Shown: positions 8,370 through 16,275 of the stretch, piece by piece
Layout of the letters: each line of letters starts with the position of its first letter
Position numbering within the stretch: the stretch's first letter is position 1
From: an uncultured Clostridia bacterium
GTDB taxonomy: Bacteria > Bacillota > Clostridia > Oscillospirales > JAAYOS01
Direction: 5' to 3'
Length of the DNA stretch: 52,689 nt
NCBI GenBank assembly: GCA_944387575.1
Contig: CALXFK010000016.1
Coordinates: forward strand, 1 to 52,689
Program-made: the position numbers and the translations under genes
The notes under the pieces: generated by a model
Databases searched by the model: none
What the model saw: the letters and a program-made list of their open reading frames with translations, nothing else
What the model was told of the DNA's origin: nothing

Positions 8370-9878
8370 ATGCGAGGGATCCCTTCACTTATTACCGACA
8401 TACGTAACAAGGTCTTTACCGAGGTCGCCCGCATGGCATACTCGGGCGGGGACTATTCCCGCGTTGAGGATCTGCCGTATATCATTGTGCCCGGCGACCA
8501 GCCGCTGCACCGCGAATCGGTCTTTCTCGAGCGCGCCATAGCAGGTGAGCGCGTGCGTCTCGCAATGGGTCTCGGTATTCGCCCCGTGCAGACGCGCACA
8601 CTTCTCACCGACGGTATGGAGGCAGCTGCGGGCGCCGAACAATACTATGAGCCGCCACTCATCAACATTATTCCTTACGCCTGCCACGCCTGTCCCACTA
8701 ACCGTTACCGCGTTACCGATAGCTGTCAGAACTGCCTTGCAGCGTCCTGCCAGAAGGTCTGCCCGAAGGATGCGATACGTTTCATCAACGGAAAAAGCTT
8801 CATCGACCAGTCCAAGTGCGTACGCTGCGGCAAATGCGAACACGCCTGTCCCTATAACGCCATTATCCATATTGAGCGCCCCTGCGCCGCCGCCTGCGGA
8901 ATGGACGCAATCGGTGCAGATGAGCATGGTCGCGCAGTTATAGACCAGGAGAAGTGCGTCGCCTGTGGTCAGTGCCTCGTGAGCTGCCCGTTTGGCGCGA
9001 TAGTGGACAAGGGTCAGATATTCCAGGTCATTCAGTCTATACTTCGCGGAGACAGGGTCATCGCCATTGTTGCACCGTCGTTTGTAGGACAGTTTGGCAA
9101 GCACTCCACCCCCGGAAAATTTATTGCCGCAATGAAACAGCTTGGCTTTGACCGGGTGGTCGAAGTCGCAGTCGGAGCCGACATTTGTACTATTGAAGAG
9201 GCGCGCGACTTCCTTGAAAAGGTCCCCTCCAAGCAGCCGTATATGGGCACTTCCTGCTGCCCGGCATGGCATTCTATGGTCTACAAACTGTTCACCGACC
9301 AGAGCAGCAACATCTCGATGACACTCACTCCGATGGTATTCACCGCGCGGATGATAAAGAAGGACAACCCAGACTGCAAAATAGTGTTTGTCGGTCCGTG
9401 CGCCGCAAAGAAACTAGAGGCTATTCGCGCCGACATCCGCTCAGACGTCGACTTCGTGCTCACATTTGAGGAACTCATGGGTATGTTCGAGGCGAAGGAG
9501 ATAGATTTTGAGACCATCGAACCTCTTGAACCGCTCAACGAGGGTACCGCTGCCGGTCGCGGTTTTGCGGTATCCGGCGGAGTAGCCGGAGCCGTCAGCA
9601 ACCTGATACACGAGATGCACCCAGACATTGAAGTGAAAACCGCCCGCGCAGAAGGTCTTCGCGAGTGCCGTAAGCTCATGACCCTCGCCAAAGCAGGAAA
9701 GTACAACGGATACCTTCTCGAGGGTATGGCATGTCCCGGTGGCTGCATCGCCGGAGCAGGGACCCTTCTTCCGCTAGACCTCGCCACAAACGTCGTCAAG
9801 CGCTATCAGAATGAAGCAGAGACTCACAGCCCCCTCGAAAGTCTCTACCACGACCGCGGAAAGTCACTCGAAGAGTAA
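8370..9878 (+). CDS. [FeFe]-hydrogenase homologue, group B-like, with N-terminal Fe-S clusters
   Basis: The 502-aa protein has an N-terminal region with several [4Fe-4S] cysteine sets: C105/C108/C119/C122/C127/C131, CVRCGKCEHACP at 150-161 with C172/C176, and CVACGQCLVSCP at 196-207. An H-cluster domain follows. Its three signatures are TSCCPAW (294-300), VGPCAAKKLE (341-350) and EGMACPGGCIAG (451-462), so all H-cluster cysteines are kept. TSCCPAW in place of the group A TSCCPGW, and GPCAAKK, point to the poorly understood group B. No redox partner gene or HydE/F/G maturase is in the window. ATG 8370 is preferred: AAGGAG lies 8 bp upstream, while the longer frame from 8340 runs into the mnmE end. 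The gene lies 14 bp after mnmE and ends at a strong hairpin. Whether it makes, uses or only senses H2 cannot be told. Confidence 0.85.
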   Translation: MRGIPSLITDIRNKVFTEVARMAYSGGDYSRVEDLPYIIVPGDQPLHRESVFLERAIAGERVRLAMGLGIRPVQTRTLLTDGMEAAAGAEQYYEPPLINIIPYACHACPTNRYRVTDSCQNCLAASCQKVCPKDAIRFINGKSFIDQSKCVRCGKCEHACPYNAIIHIERPCAAACGMDAIGADEHGRAVIDQEKCVACGQCLVSCPFGAIVDKGQIFQVIQSILRGDRVIAIVAPSFVGQFGKHSTPGKFIAAMKQLGFDRVVEVAVGADICTIEEARDFLEKVPSKQPYMGTSCCPAWHSMVYKLFTDQSSNISMTLTPMVFTARMIKKDNPDCKIVFVGPCAAKKLEAIRADIRSDVDFVLTFEELMGMFEAKEIDFETIEPLEPLNEGTAAGRGFAVSGGVAGAVSNLIHEMHPDIEVKTARAEGLRECRKLMTLAKAGKYNGYLLEGMACPGGCIAGAGTLLPLDLATNVVKRYQNEAETHSPLESLYHDRGKSLEE

Positions 9879-9903
9879 ATTTAGATACTATACGTAAAAA
9901 TAT

Positions 9904-9934
9904 TGCTCTGCAATACTTCTTGTATTGCAGAGCA
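9904..9934. terminator. Shared terminator hairpin between converging genes
   Basis: A perfect 13-bp inverted repeat (9904-9916 with 9922-9934, loop TTCTT) lies in the 80-bp gap between the hydrogenase stop and the 3' end of the minus-strand gene. It can serve both transcripts; the flanking T/A tracts are short. Confidence 0.7.
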
Positions 9935-9958
9935 TCTCTATTTAATAATTCTTTTGCT

Positions 9959-10708
9959 CTATATGAGGTTAATTATCATGCTCAACCCATAGAGCACCGG
10001 CTGGTGGAGCAGATATATTATCAGCGTATTTCTGCCCACGTCAGCAAGGAACGGCACTCTCATCGAATAGAACTTGGGTGGCAGCTTCTTTTCTGTGACC
10101 CATAGCCCGACAATATTTCCCGCAAAGTAGACAAATATCCACGGTATTATGGGGAAATAGTCGCTTGAGAAGAAACTCGCATTGCGAAACCCAAGCCACC
10201 ACAGTCCGTCTACCGCAAAGTGCTGCCTGTAAATAAAGATCCAGCTCAGCGTAAACAGAATGGCAAAGACCATGACCCCGGGAAATCTCGGGAGCCGGTC
10301 GAGCAGGGGGCGCACCACACAGAATATGATCGCGGCGGCGCCCATGAAGTGAAGTATCCCGAACCACGCGGGCATGTCCATTATATATGTCGCGAGAGTT
10401 ACGAGCATTCCACCTGCAAATGTCACAAGCCCGCGTTTGAGGTTCGAGTGCGAAAACCGGCAGCAGACACCGCTCAGGAATATAAAGAGACCTGCAAAAA
10501 TTGGGGAGAGCGTCTCGACCAGTGGATTGTATATCAGCGCACGCGGCGCGCCGCAGAAATGGACCAGGTCGTACCCAAAGTGGTGCAGTACCATAAGCAG
10601 TATGGAAATACCACGCAGACCGTCTATAACCTCCAGCCTGGTAGGGGAGGGGGGATGCCAGACCCAGCGCGGCAGACGCAGCCGCGTCGCACGTTCAGAC
10701 TCAGACAT
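9959..10708 (-). CDS. DUF1624 / heparan-alpha-glucosaminide acetyltransferase-like membrane protein
   Basis: The 249-aa polytopic membrane protein has about seven hydrophobic helices. The N-terminal family block is RLEVIDGLRGISILLMVLHH, followed by LFIFLSGVCCRFS and a late segment DVGRNTLIIYLLHQPVLY. These are typical of the DUF1624 (HGSNAT_cat) group of acyltransferase-like proteins. In such proteins the histidine of the first helix (here LHHFGYD) is thought to take part in acyl transfer across the membrane. The substrate is not known. The ATG overlaps the ychF stop by 8 bp, so the two are co-translated at the end of an rnj-ychF run. The family call is solid; the function is not. Confidence 0.8.
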   Translation of the reverse strand: MSESERATRLRLPRWVWHPPSPTRLEVIDGLRGISILLMVLHHFGYDLVHFCGAPRALIYNPLVETLSPIFAGLFIFLSGVCCRFSHSNLKRGLVTFAGGMLVTLATYIMDMPAWFGILHFMGAAAIIFCVVRPLLDRLPRFPGVMVFAILFTLSWIFIYRQHFAVDGLWWLGFRNASFFSSDYFPIIPWIFVYFAGNIVGLWVTEKKLPPKFYSMRVPFLADVGRNTLIIYLLHQPVLYGLSMIINLI

Positions 10709-11798
10709 TGAATCTGAACAGCACGACGTCCCCGTCCTGCATCACGTATTCCTTGCCCTCCGAGCGCATGAGCCCTTTCTCACGCGCAGCAGCGGTCGAA
10801 CCGCACGCTATGAGGTCCTCATACGATATGACCTCGGCACGAATAAACCCGCGCTCAAAGTCGCTGTGTATCTTTCCTGCCGCCTGAGGCGCTTTCGTGC
10901 CGCGCTTTATCGTCCAGGCACGGACCTCCGGCTCTCCGGCGGTGAGATAACTTATAAGACCGAGCAGGTGATAGCTCTTACGGATAAGGCGGTCAAGACC
11001 GCTGTCTTCCAGTCCGAGGTCGCTCAGAAACAGTGCGCGCTCCTCCGGGTCGTCGAGCGCAGCAATGTCCTCCTCAAGGCGCGCGCATATCGGCAAAGCC
11101 TCTGCTCCCTCCTCCGCAGCACGCGCAGCTACCGCGCGGTAGTACTCATTTGTGTCGAGCGACGCAAATCCGTCCTCATCCATATTGGCAGCGTACAATA
11201 CCGGCTTCCGTCCGAGGAGCTCGCAGCTATCAAGCAGGGCAGCTTCCTCCTCGTCCTGCACCGTAAAGGTGCGCGCCGTTCCTCCACCGTTCAGATGCTC
11301 TGCGACCCGCTCGAGCAACTCTACCTCGGCGGCGTACTTCTTGTCGCCCTTGGCAGCCTTTCGCGCACGCTCAATGCGCCTCTCGACCTGCTCCAGGTCT
11401 GCGAGCGCAAGCTCGAGCTCAATTATATCGATGTCCCTTGACGGGTCGACCCCACCCTCGACGTGCGTGATATTGTCATCGTCGAAACAGCGCACGACGT
11501 GCACTATCGCATCCACCGAGCGGATGTGACCCAAAAACTTGTTGCCAAGCCCTTCGCCGTGGCTCGCGCCCTTTACAAGACCCGCTATGTCGACAAATTC
11601 AACGACCGCCGGCGTGACTTTCTTCGGATTATACATCTCCGCGAGCTTGTCGAGCCGCTCGTCCGGCACCGGCACCACACCAACATTCGGATCTATCGTG
11701 CAGAACGGATAGTTCGCAGCCTCAGCGCCCGCATTCGTTATCGCATTAAAGAGCGTCGACTTTCCAACATTTGGTAATCCCACGATTCCCAATTTCAT
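10701..11798 (-). CDS. ychF: YchF/Ola1-type redox-regulated ATPase
   Basis: The 365-aa Obg-related P-loop NTPase begins MKLGIVGLPNVGKSTLFNAI. It carries the YPFCTIDPN switch segment, DIAGLVKGASHGEGLG, an NMDE-type G4 (AANMDEDG) and a C-terminal TGS domain (HSDFERGFIRAEVI). The NxxE form of G4, in place of NKxD, is characteristic of YchF and goes with ATP rather than GTP use. It binds ribosomes and has been linked to oxidative-stress control in other bacteria. The start is 18 bp after the rnj stop, with GAAAGGAC as ribosome-binding site, and the next gene overlaps its stop. The length is exactly typical. Confidence 0.95.
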   Translation of the reverse strand: MKLGIVGLPNVGKSTLFNAITNAGAEAANYPFCTIDPNVGVVPVPDERLDKLAEMYNPKKVTPAVVEFVDIAGLVKGASHGEGLGNKFLGHIRSVDAIVHVVRCFDDDNITHVEGGVDPSRDIDIIELELALADLEQVERRIERARKAAKGDKKYAAEVELLERVAEHLNGGGTARTFTVQDEEEAALLDSCELLGRKPVLYAANMDEDGFASLDTNEYYRAVAARAAEEGAEALPICARLEEDIAALDDPEERALFLSDLGLEDSGLDRLIRKSYHLLGLISYLTAGEPEVRAWTIKRGTKAPQAAGKIHSDFERGFIRAEVISYEDLIACGSTAAAREKGLMRSEGKEYVMQDGDVVLFRFNV

Positions 11799-11816
11799 AT
11801 CTACTGTCCTTTCCCA

Positions 11817-13946
11817 CTACCTGACGGCGCGTTCAGCGTCCGGCTCCATTATTACAGGGAGTATCATCGGGCGTTTTTTCATCTGTTTGTATATATAGTC
11901 GCTCAACCTTCCGCGCACCGCCTGCTTGACGGATGACCAGTCTCCCTTACCGCCGCGTGCACTGTTGGCAGCATTTTCAGCGAGGCTTGTAAGCTTATCA
12001 ATCAAGCTCTCCGATTCCTTGTTGTACACAAAGCCGCGCGTGATTATCTCCGGACCGCCGGTTATCTGCCCGTCCGGACCGAGCAGCAGTGCGACAATTA
12101 TCAACCCGTCCTCCGAGAGCGTCTTCCGGTCGCGCAGCACAACGCTGCCCACATCGCCCGGATTCGACCCGTCATAGAGGAGCTGCCCCGCCTGAACGGT
12201 ATCCGCGAACTTGGCTCCGATCTGCGATATCTCAAGGGTGAGCCCGTTATCTCCAATAAAAATGTTCTTTGCCGGTATACCCATCTGCTCGGCGAGCCGC
12301 GCATGTGCGCGCAGGTGCTTATACTCGCCGTGCAGCGGCATAAAGTACTTCGGCTTTACCAGACCGAGTATCAGCTTGAGCTCCTCCTGACATGCGTGAC
12401 CACTTACGTGGAGCGCATAGAGCCGCTCATAAACGACGTCAGCACCGCGCATCATCAGCTCGTTTATGACCCGTCCGATAGCGTTCTCGTTACCGGGGAT
12501 CTGTGAAGCGGACATTATGACCCGGTCTCCGGGACCTACTTCGACCTGCCGATGCGTACCAAATGCCATGCGGTAGAGAGCAGAAAGCGTCTCTCCCTGG
12601 CTGCCGGTCGTGATTATCACGAGCTTGTTTTTCGGGTAGTTCTTTATCTGGCTGAGGTCGATGAGGGTGTTCTTAGGAATGTCCGCATACCCAAGCTTGA
12701 CCGCGAGATCCATCGTCTTTTCCATCGACCGCCCGGTTATCGCGACCTTGCGCCCGACCTTCACCGCCGCCTCGATTATCTGCTGTATCCGGTGCATATT
12801 AGACGCAAAGGTGGTAACTATCAGCCGCTGATTACAGCCACGGAACATGTGGTCAAATGTCTCACCCACCGTCCGCTCGCTCATGGTGTACCCGGCGCGT
12901 TCTGCATTTGTCGAGTCTGAGAGCAGCGCAAGTACTCCCTGCCTGCCATACTCGCCGAAACGGGTGAGGTCTATCATCTCGCCGCCCACCGGCGTGAAGT
13001 CTATCTTAAAGTCACCGGTGTGGATGACCACGCCGAGCGGGGTGCTTATTGCATAGCTCACCGCATCCGGCATCGAGTGATTCACGTTTATCGCCTCGAG
13101 CGAAAAACATCCCGCAGTTACGACGTCACCGGGGTGTATGGTAGCTATCTTGGCGCTGGAAAGCAGACCCGCTTCATCCAGCTTCGCCTCTATCAAACCA
13201 CGCGCAAACGGCGTGGCGAATATCGGTGTGTTGATCTCACGAAGAAGATAGGGGAGAGACCCTATGTGATCCTCGTGCCCATGCGTTATGAACACGCCGC
13301 GAATTTTCTTGCGGTTGCGGAAAAGGTAATTCATATCCGGCACAACCAGGTCTATGCCGAGCATGTCCTCTTCCGGAAAAGCAGAGCCGCAGTCCACGAT
13401 TATGATGTCCGCCCCGCATTCGTACGCGGTGATATTTTTCCCAACCTCATGAAGACCACCGAGCGGAATTATTCGCAGCTTCTCGCTGCGCGCGCGTCCA
13501 CGCCCGCGCACCTTTGTCCCGCGCTCCTCCTCCGAAGCTGCCGTCTTCTTCTGCTTTTTCTCAGTGACACCGACAGCGCTCTCCTGCGCCTTCGCGGCAC
13601 TTTTCTTCATCTGCTGGCGGCTGCTCTCTTGCGCCTTTGCAGTGCCCTTCTTTGCCTGCTGACGGCTCTCCTGCGCCTTCGCAGTGCTCTTCTTTGTCTG
13701 CTGGCGGTCGCTTTCTTGCGCCTTTGCGGCGCCCTTCTTTGTCTGCTGGCGACCGCTCTCCTGTGTTTTTGCAACCTGACGACGTGAAGTACCTACCGAC
13801 TCCTCCGGCGATACCCCAAATTCCTCAGCTTCAAGCATGACATTTTGCCACGCGAGGTTCAGCTCCTCCTGTGCCTCCATGAGAAGCTGCGCCTCGTCGC
13901 GGCGCGCACTGTTCCGCCTGGGACGGCGGTTATTCTTTTCTGGCAT
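11817..13946 (-). CDS. rnj: Ribonuclease J with a repeat-rich N-terminal extension
   Basis: The 709-aa protein holds a full RNase J core from about residue 158 (IIPLGGLHEVGKN). It has the metallo-beta-lactamase motif HGHEDHIG, HTGDFKID, the beta-CASP segment with GSQGE, LHVSGHA and PLHGEY. RNase J is the 5'-to-3' exo- and endonuclease of Firmicutes mRNA decay and rRNA maturation. Usual homologues are about 550-560 aa; the extra ~155 residues form a basic, Gln/Lys/Ala-rich tail. Within it lie four and a half copies of a 14-15-residue unit with core AKAQES-RQQ-KK (about 58-123). The tail also contains RGRGRAR, suggesting RNA or ribosome binding, as inference. The start uses GAAAGGTC 10 bp upstream. 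ychF follows after 18 bp. Confidence 0.93.
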   Translation of the reverse strand: MPEKNNRRPRRNSARRDEAQLLMEAQEELNLAWQNVMLEAEEFGVSPEESVGTSRRQVAKTQESGRQQTKKGAAKAQESDRQQTKKSTAKAQESRQQAKKGTAKAQESSRQQMKKSAAKAQESAVGVTEKKQKKTAASEEERGTKVRGRGRARSEKLRIIPLGGLHEVGKNITAYECGADIIIVDCGSAFPEEDMLGIDLVVPDMNYLFRNRKKIRGVFITHGHEDHIGSLPYLLREINTPIFATPFARGLIEAKLDEAGLLSSAKIATIHPGDVVTAGCFSLEAINVNHSMPDAVSYAISTPLGVVIHTGDFKIDFTPVGGEMIDLTRFGEYGRQGVLALLSDSTNAERAGYTMSERTVGETFDHMFRGCNQRLIVTTFASNMHRIQQIIEAAVKVGRKVAITGRSMEKTMDLAVKLGYADIPKNTLIDLSQIKNYPKNKLVIITTGSQGETLSALYRMAFGTHRQVEVGPGDRVIMSASQIPGNENAIGRVINELMMRGADVVYERLYALHVSGHACQEELKLILGLVKPKYFMPLHGEYKHLRAHARLAEQMGIPAKNIFIGDNGLTLEISQIGAKFADTVQAGQLLYDGSNPGDVGSVVLRDRKTLSEDGLIIVALLLGPDGQITGGPEIITRGFVYNKESESLIDKLTSLAENAANSARGGKGDWSSVKQAVRGRLSDYIYKQMKKRPMILPVIMEPDAERAVR
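13578..13780. repeat. 45-bp tandem repeat in the 5' part of rnj
   Basis: Imperfect tandem units of 45 bp (one of 42 bp) encode the repeated AKAQES...RQQ.KK peptide of RNase J. Copies differ at synonymous and a few replacement positions, so the array is probably not very recent. Length variation between strains would be expected from slippage. Confidence 0.85.
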
Positions 13947-14227
13947 ATTATACTGACCTTTCTTCCTTTCTTGAGGGACATTGGTTCTCCCTCTATGTAA
14001 AGCTTTTCGCTTTACTGTGAAAAGGCATGCCTCACATAAACCCGCCTGTATAATACATGTAGTATATTGCAGCCGCTATATTGCACTACGTAGTTACAGC
14101 AGGTTGAGAAAACCTATTCACTATTTCAATTGTTATAATAATGCGAAACCTTAGTCCGCAAAATTTACTTGGTAAGCAGAGTATACCGCGCATGTCCGGC
14201 GAAAAAGGGCGGTATACGCGGAATCAC
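13947..14227. other. Non-coding stretch between rnj and dnaA
   Basis: No credible gene. It holds a 9-bp perfect inverted repeat just past dnaA (GTATACCGC 14181-14189 and GCGGTATAC 14209-14217), possibly the dnaA transcript end though without a T run. It also holds a 7-bp hairpin GTAAAGC/GCTTTAC (13997-14015) in the rnj leader, and two direct copies of TATATTGCA (14063-14071 and 14077-14085). No TTATCCACA-like DnaA box was found, so I do not call this the origin. A promoter for rnj must lie here, but no -35/-10 pair was convincing. Confidence 0.5.
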
Positions 14228-15574
14228 TCAGGCGTGATTTGTAATATTGAATGTGAGGTCGCGCAGGTCGCTGTCAAACTTGGAGTCTATCTTGCGCTCG
14301 GCGTCGACTATCTCAAATGAGTGCATTATCGTAGAGTGGTGCCGGTCGAGCACCCGCCCTATCTCGGGCAAGCTGAGCTTGGTCATTGTGCGGATCAGGT
14401 AGACTGCGACGTGACGCGCACGCGCGGTCTGCTGGTCCCGCTTTTTGGACGCGAGAGACCCCTCCTCCAGACCGAAAAATTTCTCGGTCGCGGAGATGAT
14501 GCTCTCCGGGGTTGGGGCAGGATTCTCGGTAAACACGTCCCCGATCGCTGAGGACGCAGTCTCAATGTCTATCTTTTTGCCGAGCAGCACACTGTACGCC
14601 AGCAGCTTCTTTACAACACCTTCGAGCTGGCGGACGTTTGCCGTTATGTTTTCAGCGATAAACGCGACGACCGACTCACTCAGGTCGAGCCCGATAGCCG
14701 CCGCCTTATTTGATATTATAGCAGTCCTTGTCTCAATATCCGGGGGCTGGATATCTGCTATAAGACCCCACTCGAACCGGGTACGCAGACGCTCATCCAG
14801 ACGGCTCATGTCCTTGGGCGGACGGTCGGAAGTGAGCACTATCTGCCCACCGCGGTCATAGATTGCGTTGAACGTATTAAAAAATTCCTCCTGCGTGGAC
14901 TCTTTTCCCGCAATGAACTGCACGTCGTCCACAAGCAGAATATCCGGTGAGCGATATTTCTGCCTGAACTCCTCGGTTCGCCCCTCTCGGATACGACCCT
15001 CTCGGATCTGGGCGATAAGTTCGTTTGTAAAGTCCTCGCTTCGGGTGTATAATATCCGGCAATCTGGATCGTTACGGCGGCGCAAGTCTGCAATCGCACT
15101 GAGAAGATGGGTCTTGCCAAGACCACTCCCGCCATATATGAAAAGAGGATTGTAGTTTCGCGCCTTTCCCTCCGCCACAGCAAGTGCGGCGGCATGCGCA
15201 AAACGGTTGGAATTCCCCACTATAAAATTATCGAACCGAAACTCTCCCGGACGAAAGCTGGTCTGCTCGTCACGCTTGTCATCCAGCTCCCCGAGAAACG
15301 CATCCCGCTCCTCTTCTCCCGCAAGAAGGCGCAGCGAAATATTCCCGCCGGTGCACGCGCTGAGCGCGTTCTCCACGCGGGACATGTGATTTCGCAGGAT
15401 GTTGTCCCGCGCCACAACTCCGCCAACCATCACGACAAGAGTGGAGTCGATAAGCGCTATCGCCTCCGCCCCGTCAAAAAATGTCGACATCGTTGTTCCT
15501 GAAAGCTCGCGCCTGAGTTGTCCGCAGACATCCGACCAGATCTTTCCAGCCTCAATGGCGCTTTCATGCGTCAT
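14228..15574 (-). CDS. dnaA: DnaA, chromosomal replication initiator, with atypical DNA-recognition signature
   Basis: The 448-aa protein has domain I (1 to about 85) and a short linker. The AAA+ domain carries Walker A GGSGLGKTH (148-156), Walker B DILLVDDVQF (211-220) and the arginine-finger region RLDERLRTRFEWGL. Domain IV is C-terminal. DnaA-ATP opens oriC and is required for initiation. In domain IV the motif usually read FGGRDHTTV is here LDRHHSTIM (409-417): one residue is missing, and the positions of E. coli Asp433 and Thr435 are His412 and Ser414; Arg399, Pro423 and His434 equivalents are kept. AGGGAG precedes the ATG. The gene lies 40 bp after a folT-like gene and shares its promoter. 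dnaN is not adjacent but 9.6 kb away on the other strand. Confidence 0.97.
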   Translation of the reverse strand: MTHESAIEAGKIWSDVCGQLRRELSGTTMSTFFDGAEAIALIDSTLVVMVGGVVARDNILRNHMSRVENALSACTGGNISLRLLAGEEERDAFLGELDDKRDEQTSFRPGEFRFDNFIVGNSNRFAHAAALAVAEGKARNYNPLFIYGGSGLGKTHLLSAIADLRRRNDPDCRILYTRSEDFTNELIAQIREGRIREGRTEEFRQKYRSPDILLVDDVQFIAGKESTQEEFFNTFNAIYDRGGQIVLTSDRPPKDMSRLDERLRTRFEWGLIADIQPPDIETRTAIISNKAAAIGLDLSESVVAFIAENITANVRQLEGVVKKLLAYSVLLGKKIDIETASSAIGDVFTENPAPTPESIISATEKFFGLEEGSLASKKRDQQTARARHVAVYLIRTMTKLSLPEIGRVLDRHHSTIMHSFEIVDAERKIDSKFDSDLRDLTFNITNHA

Positions 15575-15614
15575 ATAACTATCTCCCTCAATTCCACCGC
15601 AGCACTCCGAGCGG

Positions 15615-16127
15615 TCAGAACCTCCTTATTATTCCCGCACGCTCAAGCGCACGGGCAACAACAAAGAGTATCCCGCCGTAAATAGGTATCGCCACCAGCA
15701 GAATAAGCCGCCCCACAAACATAAGCGACCAATTACTTGCATAGTTTATCATGAGCGCGACCGGCATCATTCCAAGGTCCGCTATTGCGATAACAAGTCC
15801 CGTCGCCAGAATGCAGCGCAAAATATTCACCTTTCGCTTGTGCAGCACAAGCCCGTACAGAACACCCCGAACCGCACAGACCATTGTAATAAGTGGTGTG
15901 AAGACAAGTCCGCCGCTGTTAAGCAGCATTCCGACAATATCTCCACACACGCAGACCACTGCACCCCAAATAGGACCCAGAATAAGCCCGCTCAGTGCGT
16001 TCGGAAGAAACTGCATACTGATTCTCGCAATATTGCCCGGGGTATAAAAATACAAAAAACGCGCGCAAAGAATATCGACTGCAACAAGCAATCCGCCAAC
16101 CGCAAGGTACTGTATTTTTTTGTTCAT
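15615..16127 (-). CDS. ECF transporter S component, folate (FolT)-like
   Basis: The 170-aa, six-helix membrane protein resembles FolT-type substrate-binding (S) components of energy-coupling factor transporters. Family-like segments are ARFLYFYTPGNIARISMQFL (about 32-51), GLILGPIWGAVVCVCGDIVG and the late LMFVGRLILL. S components need the shared EcfA/A'/T module, which is not in this window. ATG 16127 is preferred because GGAG lies 6 bp upstream; a GTG at 16157 would extend the frame by 10 residues. It is the first gene of a transcript that continues into dnaA, an unusual partner. The substrate is inferred from similarity only. Confidence 0.75.
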   Translation of the reverse strand: MNKKIQYLAVGGLLVAVDILCARFLYFYTPGNIARISMQFLPNALSGLILGPIWGAVVCVCGDIVGMLLNSGGLVFTPLITMVCAVRGVLYGLVLHKRKVNILRCILATGLVIAIADLGMMPVALMINYASNWSLMFVGRLILLVAIPIYGGILFVVARALERAGIIRRF

Positions 16128-16206
16128 ATCAATCTCCGCAACTTTTCCGAGTGACACTCAGTGGCATCCCGGGCGCGACTCAAGCCGCGCTATTCTGTGA
16201 TTATAA

Positions 16207-16235
16207 ATTTTAACACAGCGCTGCAGCATTTACAA
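16207..16235 (-). promoter_or_regulatory. Sigma-A promoter of the folT-like gene and dnaA
   Basis: On the minus strand: TTGTAA (16235-16230), a 17-bp spacer, TAAAAT (16212-16207). The roughly 70-nt leader contains a GCGCG/CGCGC hairpin and a second imperfect stem before the GGAG site. Confidence 0.7.
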
Positions 16236-16275
16236 TATGCACTGCCGAAGTTTTTTACACTATCAAAAACTTTAC

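Noticed and set aside
13947..14227. oriC immediately downstream of dnaA
   Set aside because: AT-rich and with repeats, but no DnaA-box-like sequence was found and the sampled G/C counts do not change sign here.
16128..16206. A tetrahydrofolate riboswitch in the leader of the folT-like gene
   Set aside because: A GGGATG segment and stems are present, but the conserved partner segments and GGAGAGUAG-like core were not found, and the leader is only about 70 nt.
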